Of a DNA stretch of 42,177 nt, positions 35,537 to 42,177 are shown one piece after another. Numbering within the stretch: position 1 is the first letter of the stretch; each line of letters starts with the position of its first letter. Both the position numbers and the translations under genes were made by a program. Source of the stretch: Gemmatimonadales bacterium (GTDB taxonomy: Bacteria; Gemmatimonadota; Glassbacteria; GWA2-58-10); the NCBI GenBank assembly GCA_024278175.1, contig JAJRTS010000015.1, positions 1 through 42,177 of the forward strand. Direction: 5' to 3'. Under the pieces are notes generated by a model. That model saw only the letters and a program-made list of their open reading frames with translations, was not told where the DNA came from and searched no databases.

Positions 35537-36267
35537 GGCTCCTCCGCAGCGCAGCGGCGGTAAATCGCCACCACGTTACTGCGTCCCGCGCGTAACGCCC
35601 GCAGGCGGGTCAGAACGGCCAGCAGCAGCTGGGCCAGGAACACCGGCCTGCGGGTCCAGTCCAGCGCCTCCACGTACTCGATCCGCTCCAGAGCGAACCC
35701 ATCGGGCGGCGCGGCCAGGCGGCCAGGCGTGTTCCAGCGATGCAGGGTCGGGAAAATGTCGCTCTGTTCCACTTTGAACACACGGGCAATCAACCATTCT
35801 TTCAGCCGGCGGGGAACGCAGCCCGCCAGCGCAACCACCGGGCTGAAGCGATTGGTGGTGATCAGCACCAGCCGTCCGCCCGGAGCAAGCACGCGGGCGC
35901 ACTCGCTCCACAGTAATTCAGGGTTTTCGATATGCTCAAGCACGAAACGCAGGCTCAGCGTTCCGGCCGCACTCGAGGCGAACGGCAACGCTTCCAGACG
36001 GGCGTTGACAAAAAGCCCCGGCGCAGGACTGCCGCGAACCACGTCCACACCCACGGCCGGGTTGGCCCGGGCGGCATGCTCCCGGATAAAGTCGCTGTGG
36101 CCGCAGCCCAGGTCCAGCCAGGGCTTATCCGGCTTGAGCGCGGCGGTAAGACGGGCGCTGTAAAGCTCCCAGCGGAATATTTTATCGCCCCTATCGCCCA
36201 CACCGCCCAGCCAGCGCGCGGCCAACCCGCGCGCCCAGCTCTCGTTGGAGTCCCGCGAGTGGCTCAT
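35533..36267 (-). CDS. class I SAM-dependent methyltransferase
   Basis: A 244-residue Rossmann methyltransferase of the Methyltransf_11 type. Motif I is WLDLGCGHSDFI, motif II lies at VGVDVV, the LPFASSAAGTLSLRFVLEHI segment is the post-II helix, and LAPGGRLVLITTNRFSP is the strand-5 motif. A hydrophobic C-terminal patch (FLAQLLLAVLTRL) may bring it to the membrane. In a glycan operon it probably methylates a sugar or lipid carrier, but the substrate is not visible. Its ATG directly abuts the stop of the acetyltransferase-like gene. Confidence 0.88.
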   Translation of the reverse strand: MSHSRDSNESWARGLAARWLGGVGDRGDKIFRWELYSARLTAALKPDKPWLDLGCGHSDFIREHAARANPAVGVDVVRGSPAPGLFVNARLEALPFASSAAGTLSLRFVLEHIENPELLWSECARVLAPGGRLVLITTNRFSPVVALAGCVPRRLKEWLIARVFKVEQSDIFPTLHRWNTPGRLAAPPDGFALERIEYVEALDWTRRPVFLAQLLLAVLTRLRALRAGRSNVVAIYRRCAAEEP

Positions 36268-37305
36268 TTACTTGCCCCCGCCGCCGCCGCGCCTCAGCAG
36301 ACTGCCCGCCCGTTGCGCCAGAGTGAAAGCTAAATTGCGCCGCACCGCGCTCACTCGCTCGTACGGACAGCCGTCGAGCCCCCGCTTGAACCCGGCCAGA
36401 GAACCGGCCTCCGGCGGCACGACCCCCAGGTCCACCGCTAAAACGCCTTCCTCGAACGCGGCTTTGATTATCCGGCTGTAGATCAGGTTGTTGGGGCGGG
36501 CGGAAAACGTGGCGCTGTCCGCGCCGTGGTCGATCAGCCACATCTTGCCACGGTAAACCAGGCAGAGGTTGTAGGCGGCCGGACAGCCCTCCACGCGCAC
36601 CATCACCACCCGGGCCAGACCGGGATTGGTGCGAAGCGGCCCCGCCGGATTTAGCAGGGTGCGGAAAAATCTTTCTCCATAGGGAATTCTGTCGCGGCCA
36701 TGACGACGCGCTGTGAGCCCCGCCAGGCGAGATAACTCCGGCGCCTGCGCGGGCGACTCCACCCGCTCGAACGTGCCGCCGCGCTCAAGCGCCTGACGGT
36801 TCTTGTTGCGGGTCTGCTGGCACAGGGCGCTCTCCCATTGTTCGTAAGAACGTCCCTCGAGCATAACACGGTAAGAAATCTGCGTATCGATCTGGAAACT
36901 CCGGGAACGAAGGCTGTCCAGGCCCGGCGCTTTGTCATCGCTGAAAGTGACCGAGAGGCGGATCGCCCGCCAGCCCGCGAAGTAGCGGTCTGCCCACCAG
37001 GAGAGCAGCGCGGAGGCCAGAGCGGGGTCGGCATCGGGCGCCAGGACCGGCCCGGCCGGGCAGCCGTGGGCCATGCTGTGGCTCTGGCGCACCCCCGCGG
37101 CGGCCGAGACCACCAGCGGCAGACCGGCCAGGTAGCGGCCTTCCTCTCTGGCGACAATGCAATGCACGTGCCAGGCGGAAAACCCCTGCTCCATCAACTC
37201 CAACCATTCCAGCAGGCAGAACGGGGTGGTTGACGGCGAGCAGGCGGTCAGCTCCGCCCACTTGTCGCGGTCGAGACTGTCGAGGTGAAGTCTGGCTATC
37301 TCCAT
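36268..37305 (-). CDS. FemAB-like / GNAT-type acyltransferase
   Basis: A 345-residue protein with the FemAB-related (Acetyltransf_6, CelD-like) double-GNAT layout: WLELMEQGFSAWHVHCIVARE at the N-terminal half, QQTRNKNRQALERGGTFERV in the middle (the arginine-rich peptide common in this family), and ARVVMVRVEGCPAAYNLCLVYRGKMWLIDHG near the C-terminal half, followed by FKRGLDGCPYERV. Such proteins act in exopolysaccharide or peptidoglycan modification. The frame extends to 37398, but the extra residues have no family support, so I use the ATG at 37303-37305. It opens the glycan part of the run. Confidence 0.82.
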   Translation of the reverse strand: MEIARLHLDSLDRDKWAELTACSPSTTPFCLLEWLELMEQGFSAWHVHCIVAREEGRYLAGLPLVVSAAAGVRQSHSMAHGCPAGPVLAPDADPALASALLSWWADRYFAGWRAIRLSVTFSDDKAPGLDSLRSRSFQIDTQISYRVMLEGRSYEQWESALCQQTRNKNRQALERGGTFERVESPAQAPELSRLAGLTARRHGRDRIPYGERFFRTLLNPAGPLRTNPGLARVVMVRVEGCPAAYNLCLVYRGKMWLIDHGADSATFSARPNNLIYSRIIKAAFEEGVLAVDLGVVPPEAGSLAGFKRGLDGCPYERVSAVRRNLAFTLAQRAGSLLRRGGGGGK

Positions 37306-37396
37306 CGCCTGGCCATCCCGCGCGGGAATGATTGCCCAATCCGGCAGTAACGTCCACGGAAGCAATAGTATCTCAAAGGTCGAACAGCATTGGCTC

Positions 37397-37445
37397 AAAT
37401 CCCCTCAAAAAAGGGGGAGAAGCAAATCCCCTGCCCCCCCCCCTT
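37397..37445. repeat. C-run/G-run intergenic repeat fragment
   Basis: AAATCCCCTCAAAAAAGGGGG and a second AAATCCCCTG followed by a C run lie in the 140-base gap before the acyltransferase gene. They resemble the ends of the 39803-39925 repeat. The C run touches the stop codon of the propeller gene. Confidence 0.5.
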
Positions 37446-39743
37446 TCAGCGCACAAGGGCGACCTTGCCGCTGTAAGTCGAGCCATCGGGAGCCACGGCC
37501 AGGATCAGGTACACACCGCTGGCACATCTTTTTCCGCTCCCGCCGCGGCCATCCCAGCGAAAGGCGCGCCCGTTCTGATCCGAGGCACTCCAGCGCCGCA
37601 CCCGCTCTCCGCTGACAGTGAGCACACTGACCGTGCTGTAGAGCGGCATCCCGCCGACAGTGAGCGGCCCGTGACGCTCCGGGTACCAGGGGTTCGGACT
37701 GATATCAAGCTTCCTGCCGGAGGCCAGGGCGTCCGCGCTCGCGGCCAGCGGCAGGGCGCTGAGTCCCTTGTCCGTGGCGGCCCAGAGCACGCCACGGACA
37801 AGGTCCACGGCCAGATCGTTAACCCGGTCCGTGGCCAGTACGCTGTTGGCCCGGTTGTAAGTGCGCCACTGTTTGCCGCCCAGGTCGGTGCGGAAGATGC
37901 CGTCGGCGGTGGCGATCCATACGGCCCGGTCGCTCTCGAACTCGACATCCAGCGCGGCCAGCCCGGCGAACCCGTCGGGCCTGATATCCTTGTAGGCGTA
38001 ACCGTTCTGGTCGGCGGCGTTGCCCTGGTAGTTGATCACCACCAGCTTACTGCCAGTGGCGACCCAGATTCTGTTGACCGGGTCGGCGCTGATATCGACC
38101 ACTGCACCCTCACCGATAGTGGGGACAAACGCCGCGACATCGCGCAGAGCGCCGCCGAATCCGCCGGGGATCACCGCCAGGCCGGCGGTGACATAACCCA
38201 CCCAGACATTGCCCGCCCCATCGACCGCCACGGTCTGCACGTTACGCTCGGAAAGGGAATTGCTGTAGCTGTGGAACGCTTTGGCCACCGGGTCGAAATA
38301 CTCCAGGCCGCCGGGCCGGTCCTGGTTCATCCGGCTGGCGACCCAGGCTCCGCCGACGGAGTCAAACGCGATCTCGCCGCGCACCACGCCCATGGCCAGC
38401 CCGGTTTCATTGGCCGTGTAGGTTTCCCAGCGGTCGTCGGCGGTTTCGGCGGTGCCTCCGTCATCGAGCACGTTAAACCCGCCGCTGCCGATCACCGTGG
38501 GGCCGAACCACGTGCCCAGATAAACCCGGCCGTCGGGCGCGGCGTTGACCGAGCTGATCAGGTTCATCAGTAGCGGGCTGTTCCGCTCGCTGAAATGCGT
38601 CCACGACCGGCCATCGTAACGGCTCACGCCCGTGCGGGCGCGCAGGATCCCGTCCGCGGCGCTGCCGGTCCAGAGCGTACCCCGGCTGTCGAGCGCCACG
38701 CGGGTGATGACGTTCTGCAGGGGACCGGGGACCGTAACCGCGCTGTAACCGCCATCCGGAGATGGCAGCAGCAGGCCGTTTTTCAGCGAACCGGCCGTGG
38801 GGCGATCATCGGAGGGCAACACCGGACCAGCCGAAATAAGGGTATCCCGGGCCGTTCCCCACAGCCGCCAGTTCCGACTGGAATCCAGGCGGTAGATATT
38901 TTTCCCGGCGGTGACGGCAAACACGGACCGGCCGTCGACATCGACACCGGACCAGCGGATATCGCTGATTTTCGAGGAAGCGACCGCCCCGGGCAGCGAG
39001 CTGAACCCCGTGCCATCGAACCAGGAGACGCTGTTACCGAGCGCGATCAGGACAATGCCGCTGCCGGTCGGATCGGCTTCGACCTCGGTGACCGTGGCCG
39101 GGCCCGCCCCCTGTTCGGAACTGAAATGGGTAAAATCACCGTCCCCGTCCATCCGCCAGACACCCGCGCCCACAGCGAAAAACACCGAACCGTCGAAGTT
39201 TTCGGCAATATCGTACACAGTGGCCGTGGGCAGGATAATCGCCGAGCCACGCTCCGGCTCGATGTAGCCCGGCCCGGCAACCATCCTGCGCGCCCCGGAA
39301 CCGGTACCGGCCCAGAATATTTTACCGGCGCTACCCGCGCCTCCCGCACTGCCAGCGCCACTGAGGCTGACGTGAAACACCCGCTCGCCGGGCAGGCCGT
39401 CGAACTTCCCGCTGGACTGCCAGCGCCGGCCGGGAGGGCGGTAGAGCACGCCGCTTTCAGCCGAGGCGGCCAGGATCCCGCCCCCGGGAGTAAGCGCAAG
39501 CGAAGTGATGTCCGCCGCGGGCAGCCCAGCGGCCACGGAGACAACGCGGTAGAGTCCCAGGTTAAGGTCGTAGCGCACCAGCCCGCCGCCGGTGGCATAC
39601 CAGAGGGCGTTGCCGGAGCGGTCGTAGGCGATCCGGCGCACCTGGTTGTGGTTGGCCCAATAGCCCTCGGCGGCGGTTGCCCTGCCGGCCAGCAGGTTCA
39701 GGCAAACAGCCGTGAACAGTAAAAGACGCAGGGGTTTAATCAA
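37446..39743 (-). CDS. secreted beta-propeller protein with FlgD/T9SS-like C-terminal domain
   Basis: A 765-residue protein from the chosen start, a TTG that gives a clean Sec signal (KPLRLLLFTAVCLNLLAG). The body holds two-component-regulator-type propeller blades (NQVRRIAYDRSGNALWYATG, TSLALTPGGGILAASAESG, VNDLAVDLVRGVLWAATDKG). The last 85 residues, PNPWYPERHGPLTVGG then FRWDGRGGSGKRCASGVYL, are a FlgD_ig/type-A-sorting-like Ig domain common in FCB-group secreted proteins. The frame is open to ATG 39974, overlapping the lipoprotein stop, but those 77 extra codons run through a palindromic repeat and read as PSIPLFKRG-like translation of it, so the upstream start is probably artefactual. 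It is likely exported; function unknown. Confidence 0.78.
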   Translation of the reverse strand: MIKPLRLLLFTAVCLNLLAGRATAAEGYWANHNQVRRIAYDRSGNALWYATGGGLVRYDLNLGLYRVVSVAAGLPAADITSLALTPGGGILAASAESGVLYRPPGRRWQSSGKFDGLPGERVFHVSLSGAGSAGGAGSAGKIFWAGTGSGARRMVAGPGYIEPERGSAIILPTATVYDIAENFDGSVFFAVGAGVWRMDGDGDFTHFSSEQGAGPATVTEVEADPTGSGIVLIALGNSVSWFDGTGFSSLPGAVASSKISDIRWSGVDVDGRSVFAVTAGKNIYRLDSSRNWRLWGTARDTLISAGPVLPSDDRPTAGSLKNGLLLPSPDGGYSAVTVPGPLQNVITRVALDSRGTLWTGSAADGILRARTGVSRYDGRSWTHFSERNSPLLMNLISSVNAAPDGRVYLGTWFGPTVIGSGGFNVLDDGGTAETADDRWETYTANETGLAMGVVRGEIAFDSVGGAWVASRMNQDRPGGLEYFDPVAKAFHSYSNSLSERNVQTVAVDGAGNVWVGYVTAGLAVIPGGFGGALRDVAAFVPTIGEGAVVDISADPVNRIWVATGSKLVVINYQGNAADQNGYAYKDIRPDGFAGLAALDVEFESDRAVWIATADGIFRTDLGGKQWRTYNRANSVLATDRVNDLAVDLVRGVLWAATDKGLSALPLAASADALASGRKLDISPNPWYPERHGPLTVGGMPLYSTVSVLTVSGERVRRWSASDQNGRAFRWDGRGGSGKRCASGVYLILAVAPDGSTYSGKVALVR

Positions 39744-39802
39744 AAAGAATTTCTCGCGGCTTGCCGCGGGGCAAGCTGTTGCATTTACAGGACGAGAAGC
39801 TG

Positions 39803-39925
39803 AAATCCCCCCTGGCCCCCTTTTGGCAAAGGGGGGAAGCAAGTCCCCCTTAGAAAAGGGGGTGCCCACGCAGTGGGCGGGGGTTGTTATCCCCCTTTTG
39901 AAAAGGGGGATTGAGGGGGATTTTT
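39803..39925. repeat. composite C-run/G-run repeat
   Basis: A 123-bp block bounded by AAATCCCCCCTGGCC and its inverted relative GGGGGATTGAGGGGGATTT. It contains CCCCCTTTT-GAAAAGGGGG and GCCCACGCAGTGGGC hairpins. Bases 39844-39887 align with 14865-14909 (TCCCCCTTAG-AAAG, then GGGGTTGT), and 39803-39836 with 23525-23557. It lies between the lipoprotein and propeller genes and may have replaced the original start region of the latter. Confidence 0.7.
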
Positions 39926-39970
39926 CCAGATACCTCGCGGCTCTGCCGCGTGGTAGTTCATTGGTAAAAA

Positions 39971-41008
39971 TCATCGTTGCCGCCCGCCTGCATTGCCGCC
40001 GCCACTCTTTGCCGGTCTGACCGTGAACGGGCGCGAGGCGCTCTTAAGAATCAGCCCGGCGCGGTTTTTAATCGAGCGGACCGTAATATGATAGCTTTGC
40101 CCGTCGATCAACAGCTCGGCCGGGTAGAGCAGAATCCGCTTGACGTCCGCTTTGTCCGCGACCACCGAATCCACCGGCAGCAGCGCGCCCGTGCTGTCGG
40201 GCGTGCGCAGGGTGAACGAATCGGGGGCGAAAGTCTGCAGCGAGTCCAGCGGGTCGTCGAACGTGAGCCGCACGCTCAACGAATCGGTCGCCCCGGCGGA
40301 GCGCAGGATCGGCGCGGTGGTGTCCGCGGTCTCGATAGCTAAATCAACTTGCGCCGGCTCGAATATGATGCTGACAGTGGATCCGGCCCCCGGCTCGCGG
40401 GTGTAGTCGTAGGCCCCGTTACGGTTGGCGTCGCGGTAAGCGAGCAGGTGATAACCTCCGCCGCGAAGGTACGGCAGGCGATAAGCCCCGCTGCTGTCGG
40501 TGTAGGTATCGTAGACCAGGGTGGTGTCTTTCATCCAGGCGGCGCGGACAACGGCCCCGAACACGCCGCTGTCGGCATGGGTAACCGTGCCGGAGATCTC
40601 GCCCGCGTCTAACTGCCCGCCAGTGGAGAAATAGCTGACGAACGAGCTGTCGGCCCGGACCCGGTGCATGTCCGTTACGCCGGGCCGCACGCGAAGGCGG
40701 TAGGTGACATCGGGGCGCAGGCTGTCCTGGGTCGTTATCTTCAGCCGCGGGCCGTCCCAGCTAAAATAGAGCCGTCCTGGATCGGGGCTGAGCTGTACCA
40801 GCATCTGGGCCTGCTCTTTGCGCACTTTTTCGCTGAACGTAAGTGTCAGCTCAGGCTTCAGCGGCACGTTCGCGCTGTCTGTGTGCGGCGCCACTTCGGC
40901 CACGCGCGGCGGCTGCGTATCCTCGGGGCCGCCGGGAGGAGCGCCCATGCGGGCGCAGGCGGCAAAAACCAGCAATACACCGGCTGCCGATGTCCGGAAG
41001 TTCGTCAT
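39971..41008 (-). CDS. lipoprotein with bacterial Ig-like (Big_5) and carboxypeptidase-regulatory-like domains
   Basis: A 345-residue protein beginning MTNFRTSAAGVLLVFAAC, a lipoprotein signal with lipobox FAAC. Residues about 30-130 form a Big_5/SbsA-type Ig domain (QPPRVAEVAPHTDSANVPL then LTLTFSEKV), and about 148-215 a carboxypeptidase-regulatory-like beta-sandwich (ISGTVTHADSGVFGAVVRA, YTDSSGAYRLPYLRGG). The C-terminal third repeats an Ig-like pattern (SVRLTFDDPLDSLQTF). The frame is open from 41101, but the ATG at 41006-41008 follows GAGGTTGG and starts the signal peptide. It heads the minus-strand run into the glycan genes. Members of this type sit in the outer membrane of FCB bacteria; role unknown. 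Confidence 0.8.
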   Translation of the reverse strand: MTNFRTSAAGVLLVFAACARMGAPPGGPEDTQPPRVAEVAPHTDSANVPLKPELTLTFSEKVRKEQAQMLVQLSPDPGRLYFSWDGPRLKITTQDSLRPDVTYRLRVRPGVTDMHRVRADSSFVSYFSTGGQLDAGEISGTVTHADSGVFGAVVRAAWMKDTTLVYDTYTDSSGAYRLPYLRGGGYHLLAYRDANRNGAYDYTREPGAGSTVSIIFEPAQVDLAIETADTTAPILRSAGATDSLSVRLTFDDPLDSLQTFAPDSFTLRTPDSTGALLPVDSVVADKADVKRILLYPAELLIDGQSYHITVRSIKNRAGLILKSASRPFTVRPAKSGGGNAGGRQR

Positions 41009-41170
41009 CCAACCTCGCTGAATCGCCAGTTCGTTATCTGAAACCAGGCCAAGATCACAAAATGAATACTGCAAAATACTGGATCGCGCCCCCGCTGGCA
41101 AGAAAGCGCCTTGCGCGGTGGGAGGGCAATAAATCTTGCAAACGGTGGTTTAACGCTTATCTTCAATGCT

Positions 41171-41324
41171 GATGGCTTCGTAAAAAGTCCATCTACTTCG
41201 TTGCGTTAGATTATCTCGTCAGGTGAGGCGTACCTTAAGTACGCCTCATTCCTCGTGCATCCACGTGCCTCGTATATGAAACTTTTTGCTTTGCCATGCC
41301 GCAAATCGGACTTTTTACGACATC
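41171..41324. mobile_element. MITE-like element, copy 2, with 9-bp target duplication
   Basis: A 154-bp relative of 8439-8593. Its left end is GATGGCTTCGTAAAAAGTCC and its right end the complement of GATGTCGTAAAAAGTCC (a three-base indel apart). TTCAATGCT flanks it on both sides (41162-41170 and 41325-41333), a perfect 9-bp target-site duplication that indicates a fairly recent insertion. Inside, AGGTGAGGCGTACC and GTACGCCTCATTCCTC form a further palindrome. It has no coding capacity. It occupies most of the 379-base gap before the symporter genes; the rest holds no gene I can see. Confidence 0.85.
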
Positions 41325-41387
41325 TTCAATGCTGTCTCGTAAGCTCACCCGGATACTTTCAAATATTTCACAGGCTGCGGTTAGACT

Positions 41388-41654
41388 ATGACTAAAGCGG
41401 AAAAGAAAAAGCTGTTCCGAAGACTGCTGATCCTGTTCGCCATCAGCTACCTGCTCAGTAACGGACCGGGCCTGCTGCTGGTCAATAAGCCGGTGCTGGT
41501 CTGCGGGATGGCTCTGCTCTACGTGTGGGCCCTGTTCTGGGGTGTTGTGCAGATCGGAATCATCCTTTACGCCTATTTCAAGCTGTGGAAAGACGAGGCC
41601 GACGAGTATGAGCACAGCGGCGGCGGTCAGGCGCTGACCGGGGAGGGCAAATGA
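41388..41654 (+). CDS. small membrane protein coupled to a sodium:solute symporter
   Basis: An 88-residue protein with a basic start (MTKAEKKKLFRR) and two hydrophobic helices, LLILFAISYLLSNGPGLLL and ALLYVWALFWGVVQIGIIL, then an acidic tail. Small two-helix proteins of this kind are often encoded directly before SSF-family symporters and are thought to be accessory subunits. Its stop overlaps the symporter start (ATGA), which supports the pairing. No ribosome-binding site stands out. Function beyond association is unknown. Confidence 0.75.
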   Translation: MTKAEKKKLFRRLLILFAISYLLSNGPGLLLVNKPVLVCGMALLYVWALFWGVVQIGIILYAYFKLWKDEADEYEHSGGGQALTGEGK

Positions 41655-42177
41655 CTCCACTGATAGTTATCGCCCTCTACCTGATGGTTTCGTTCGGGAT
41701 CGGTATTTTCGCCTGGTGGCGCGGGCGCGTAACAACCGACGACTTCTACATCTCCGCCCGCAGCCAGGGTTACATTGTTACCGCCCTGGCGATCATGGCC
41801 ACGTTTTTCAGCGGGTTCGCCATGCTGGGCGCGCCCGGGTTTCTCTACAAAGGCGGGATCGGTTTCGTGTTTTTCATGCTCAACGTGCCGATCTGCGGCG
41901 CGATGATCTGGCTGATCGGCCGTCCGCTGTGGCGGCTGGGCAAGCAAAACAACTACATCACGCCATCAGACCTGATCGCCGACTACTACGACAGCTACGC
42001 GCTGCGCGTGCTGCTGGCCCTGCTGGGCATTGTCTACATTATCCCATATGCCGTGTTGCAGTTCAAGGCCGGGGGCTACCTGTTCGAGGTAATCACCGGA
42101 AGCAGCCACGTACAGGGCGGCTGGTTCGTGCTGGCCGACGGCCGGATCTCGTTTGGCTCACTGAGCCTGAGCACCCA
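41651..42177 (+). CDS. sodium:solute symporter (SSF), cut by window end
   Basis: The first 175 residues of an SSF-family transporter, with no stop before the window edge. The N-terminus shows the usual first helix (LIVIALYLMVSFGIGIFAWW), the sequence DDFYISARSQGYIVTALAIM with the ARSQG-type loop after it, ATFFSGFAMLGAPGFLY for the sodium-site helix, and LIADYYDSYALRVLLALLG. These proteins import a solute with Na+; the substrate cannot be told from the part seen. It starts at ATG 41651 inside the stop of the small membrane gene. Confidence 0.88.
   Translation, partial: MTPLIVIALYLMVSFGIGIFAWWRGRVTTDDFYISARSQGYIVTALAIMATFFSGFAMLGAPGFLYKGGIGFVFFMLNVPICGAMIWLIGRPLWRLGKQNNYITPSDLIADYYDSYALRVLLALLGIVYIIPYAVLQFKAGGYLFEVITGSSHVQGGWFVLADGRISFGSLSLST

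Noticed and set aside
1-42177. CRISPR array, tRNA or rRNA genes
   Set aside because: No regularly spaced direct repeats, tRNA TPsiC-type sequences in gaps, or rRNA segments were seen.

Overview
The window comes from a high-GC (roughly 60-68% in coding stretches counted by eye), Gram-negative, probably uncultivated and at least facultatively anaerobic bacterium. Signs of an outer membrane are lipoprotein and Tat signals, an Omp85-type gene, a large predicted outer-membrane barrel and a Wzx-type flippase. The anaerobic (class III) ribonucleotide reductase, the sulfatase/RraA/URO-D/sugar-isomerase gene repertoire, and a beta-propeller protein with a FlgD/T9SS-like C-terminal Ig domain resemble FCB-superphylum candidate lineages (Latescibacterota- or Glassbacteria-like). 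That placement is an inference from gene style, not from a marker gene. I see no rRNA, tRNA or CRISPR array.

Layout. 1-2.5 kb (minus): aroC-aroK-DUF494, shikimate pathway end genes. 2.9-8.3 kb (minus): a secreted RraA-like protein followed by three formylglycine-type sulfatases with Tat leaders, a sulfated-glycan utilisation locus. 8.4-8.6 kb: a MITE-like element. 8.7-9.8 kb (minus): a TPR protein. 10.2-14.6 kb (plus): nrdD-redoxin-nrdG-dut, a compact anaerobic dNTP operon closed by a strong terminator. 14.7-17.6 kb (minus): a second MITE-like element, a URO-D-family protein and an nhaC antiporter broken by an in-frame amber codon. 17.66-18.86 kb (minus): an AT-rich SIR2-domain gene, clearly foreign in composition and a possible defence gene. 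19.0-25.4 kb (plus): a secreted propeller, an 1153-residue outer-membrane barrel candidate, and an Omp85/POTRA gene interrupted by an in-frame TAA. 25.5-29.7 kb (plus): an inositol-monophosphatase-like phosphatase, a left-handed beta-helix transferase, a PLP aminotransferase and pta. 29.9-31.9 kb: a sugar isomerase/epimerase (minus), then queC and a small Cys-rich protein (plus). 31.9-41.0 kb (minus): a tightly packed run of lipoprotein, propeller/FlgD-like protein, FemAB-like acetyltransferase, methyltransferase, GT4, Wzx flippase and GT4, which looks like a surface-polysaccharide locus. 41.2-42.2 kb: a second copy of the first MITE with a clear 9-bp target duplication, then a small membrane protein coupled to a sodium:solute symporter cut by the window end.

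The intergenic spaces are unusually rich in small mobile or palindromic repeats of at least four families. Two genes carry single in-frame stop codons. The most interesting items for follow-up are the orphan AT-rich SIR2 gene inserted beside a decaying nhaC, the redoxin inside the class III RNR operon, the secreted RraA in the sulfatase cluster, and the propeller/barrel/Omp85 outer-membrane cluster.
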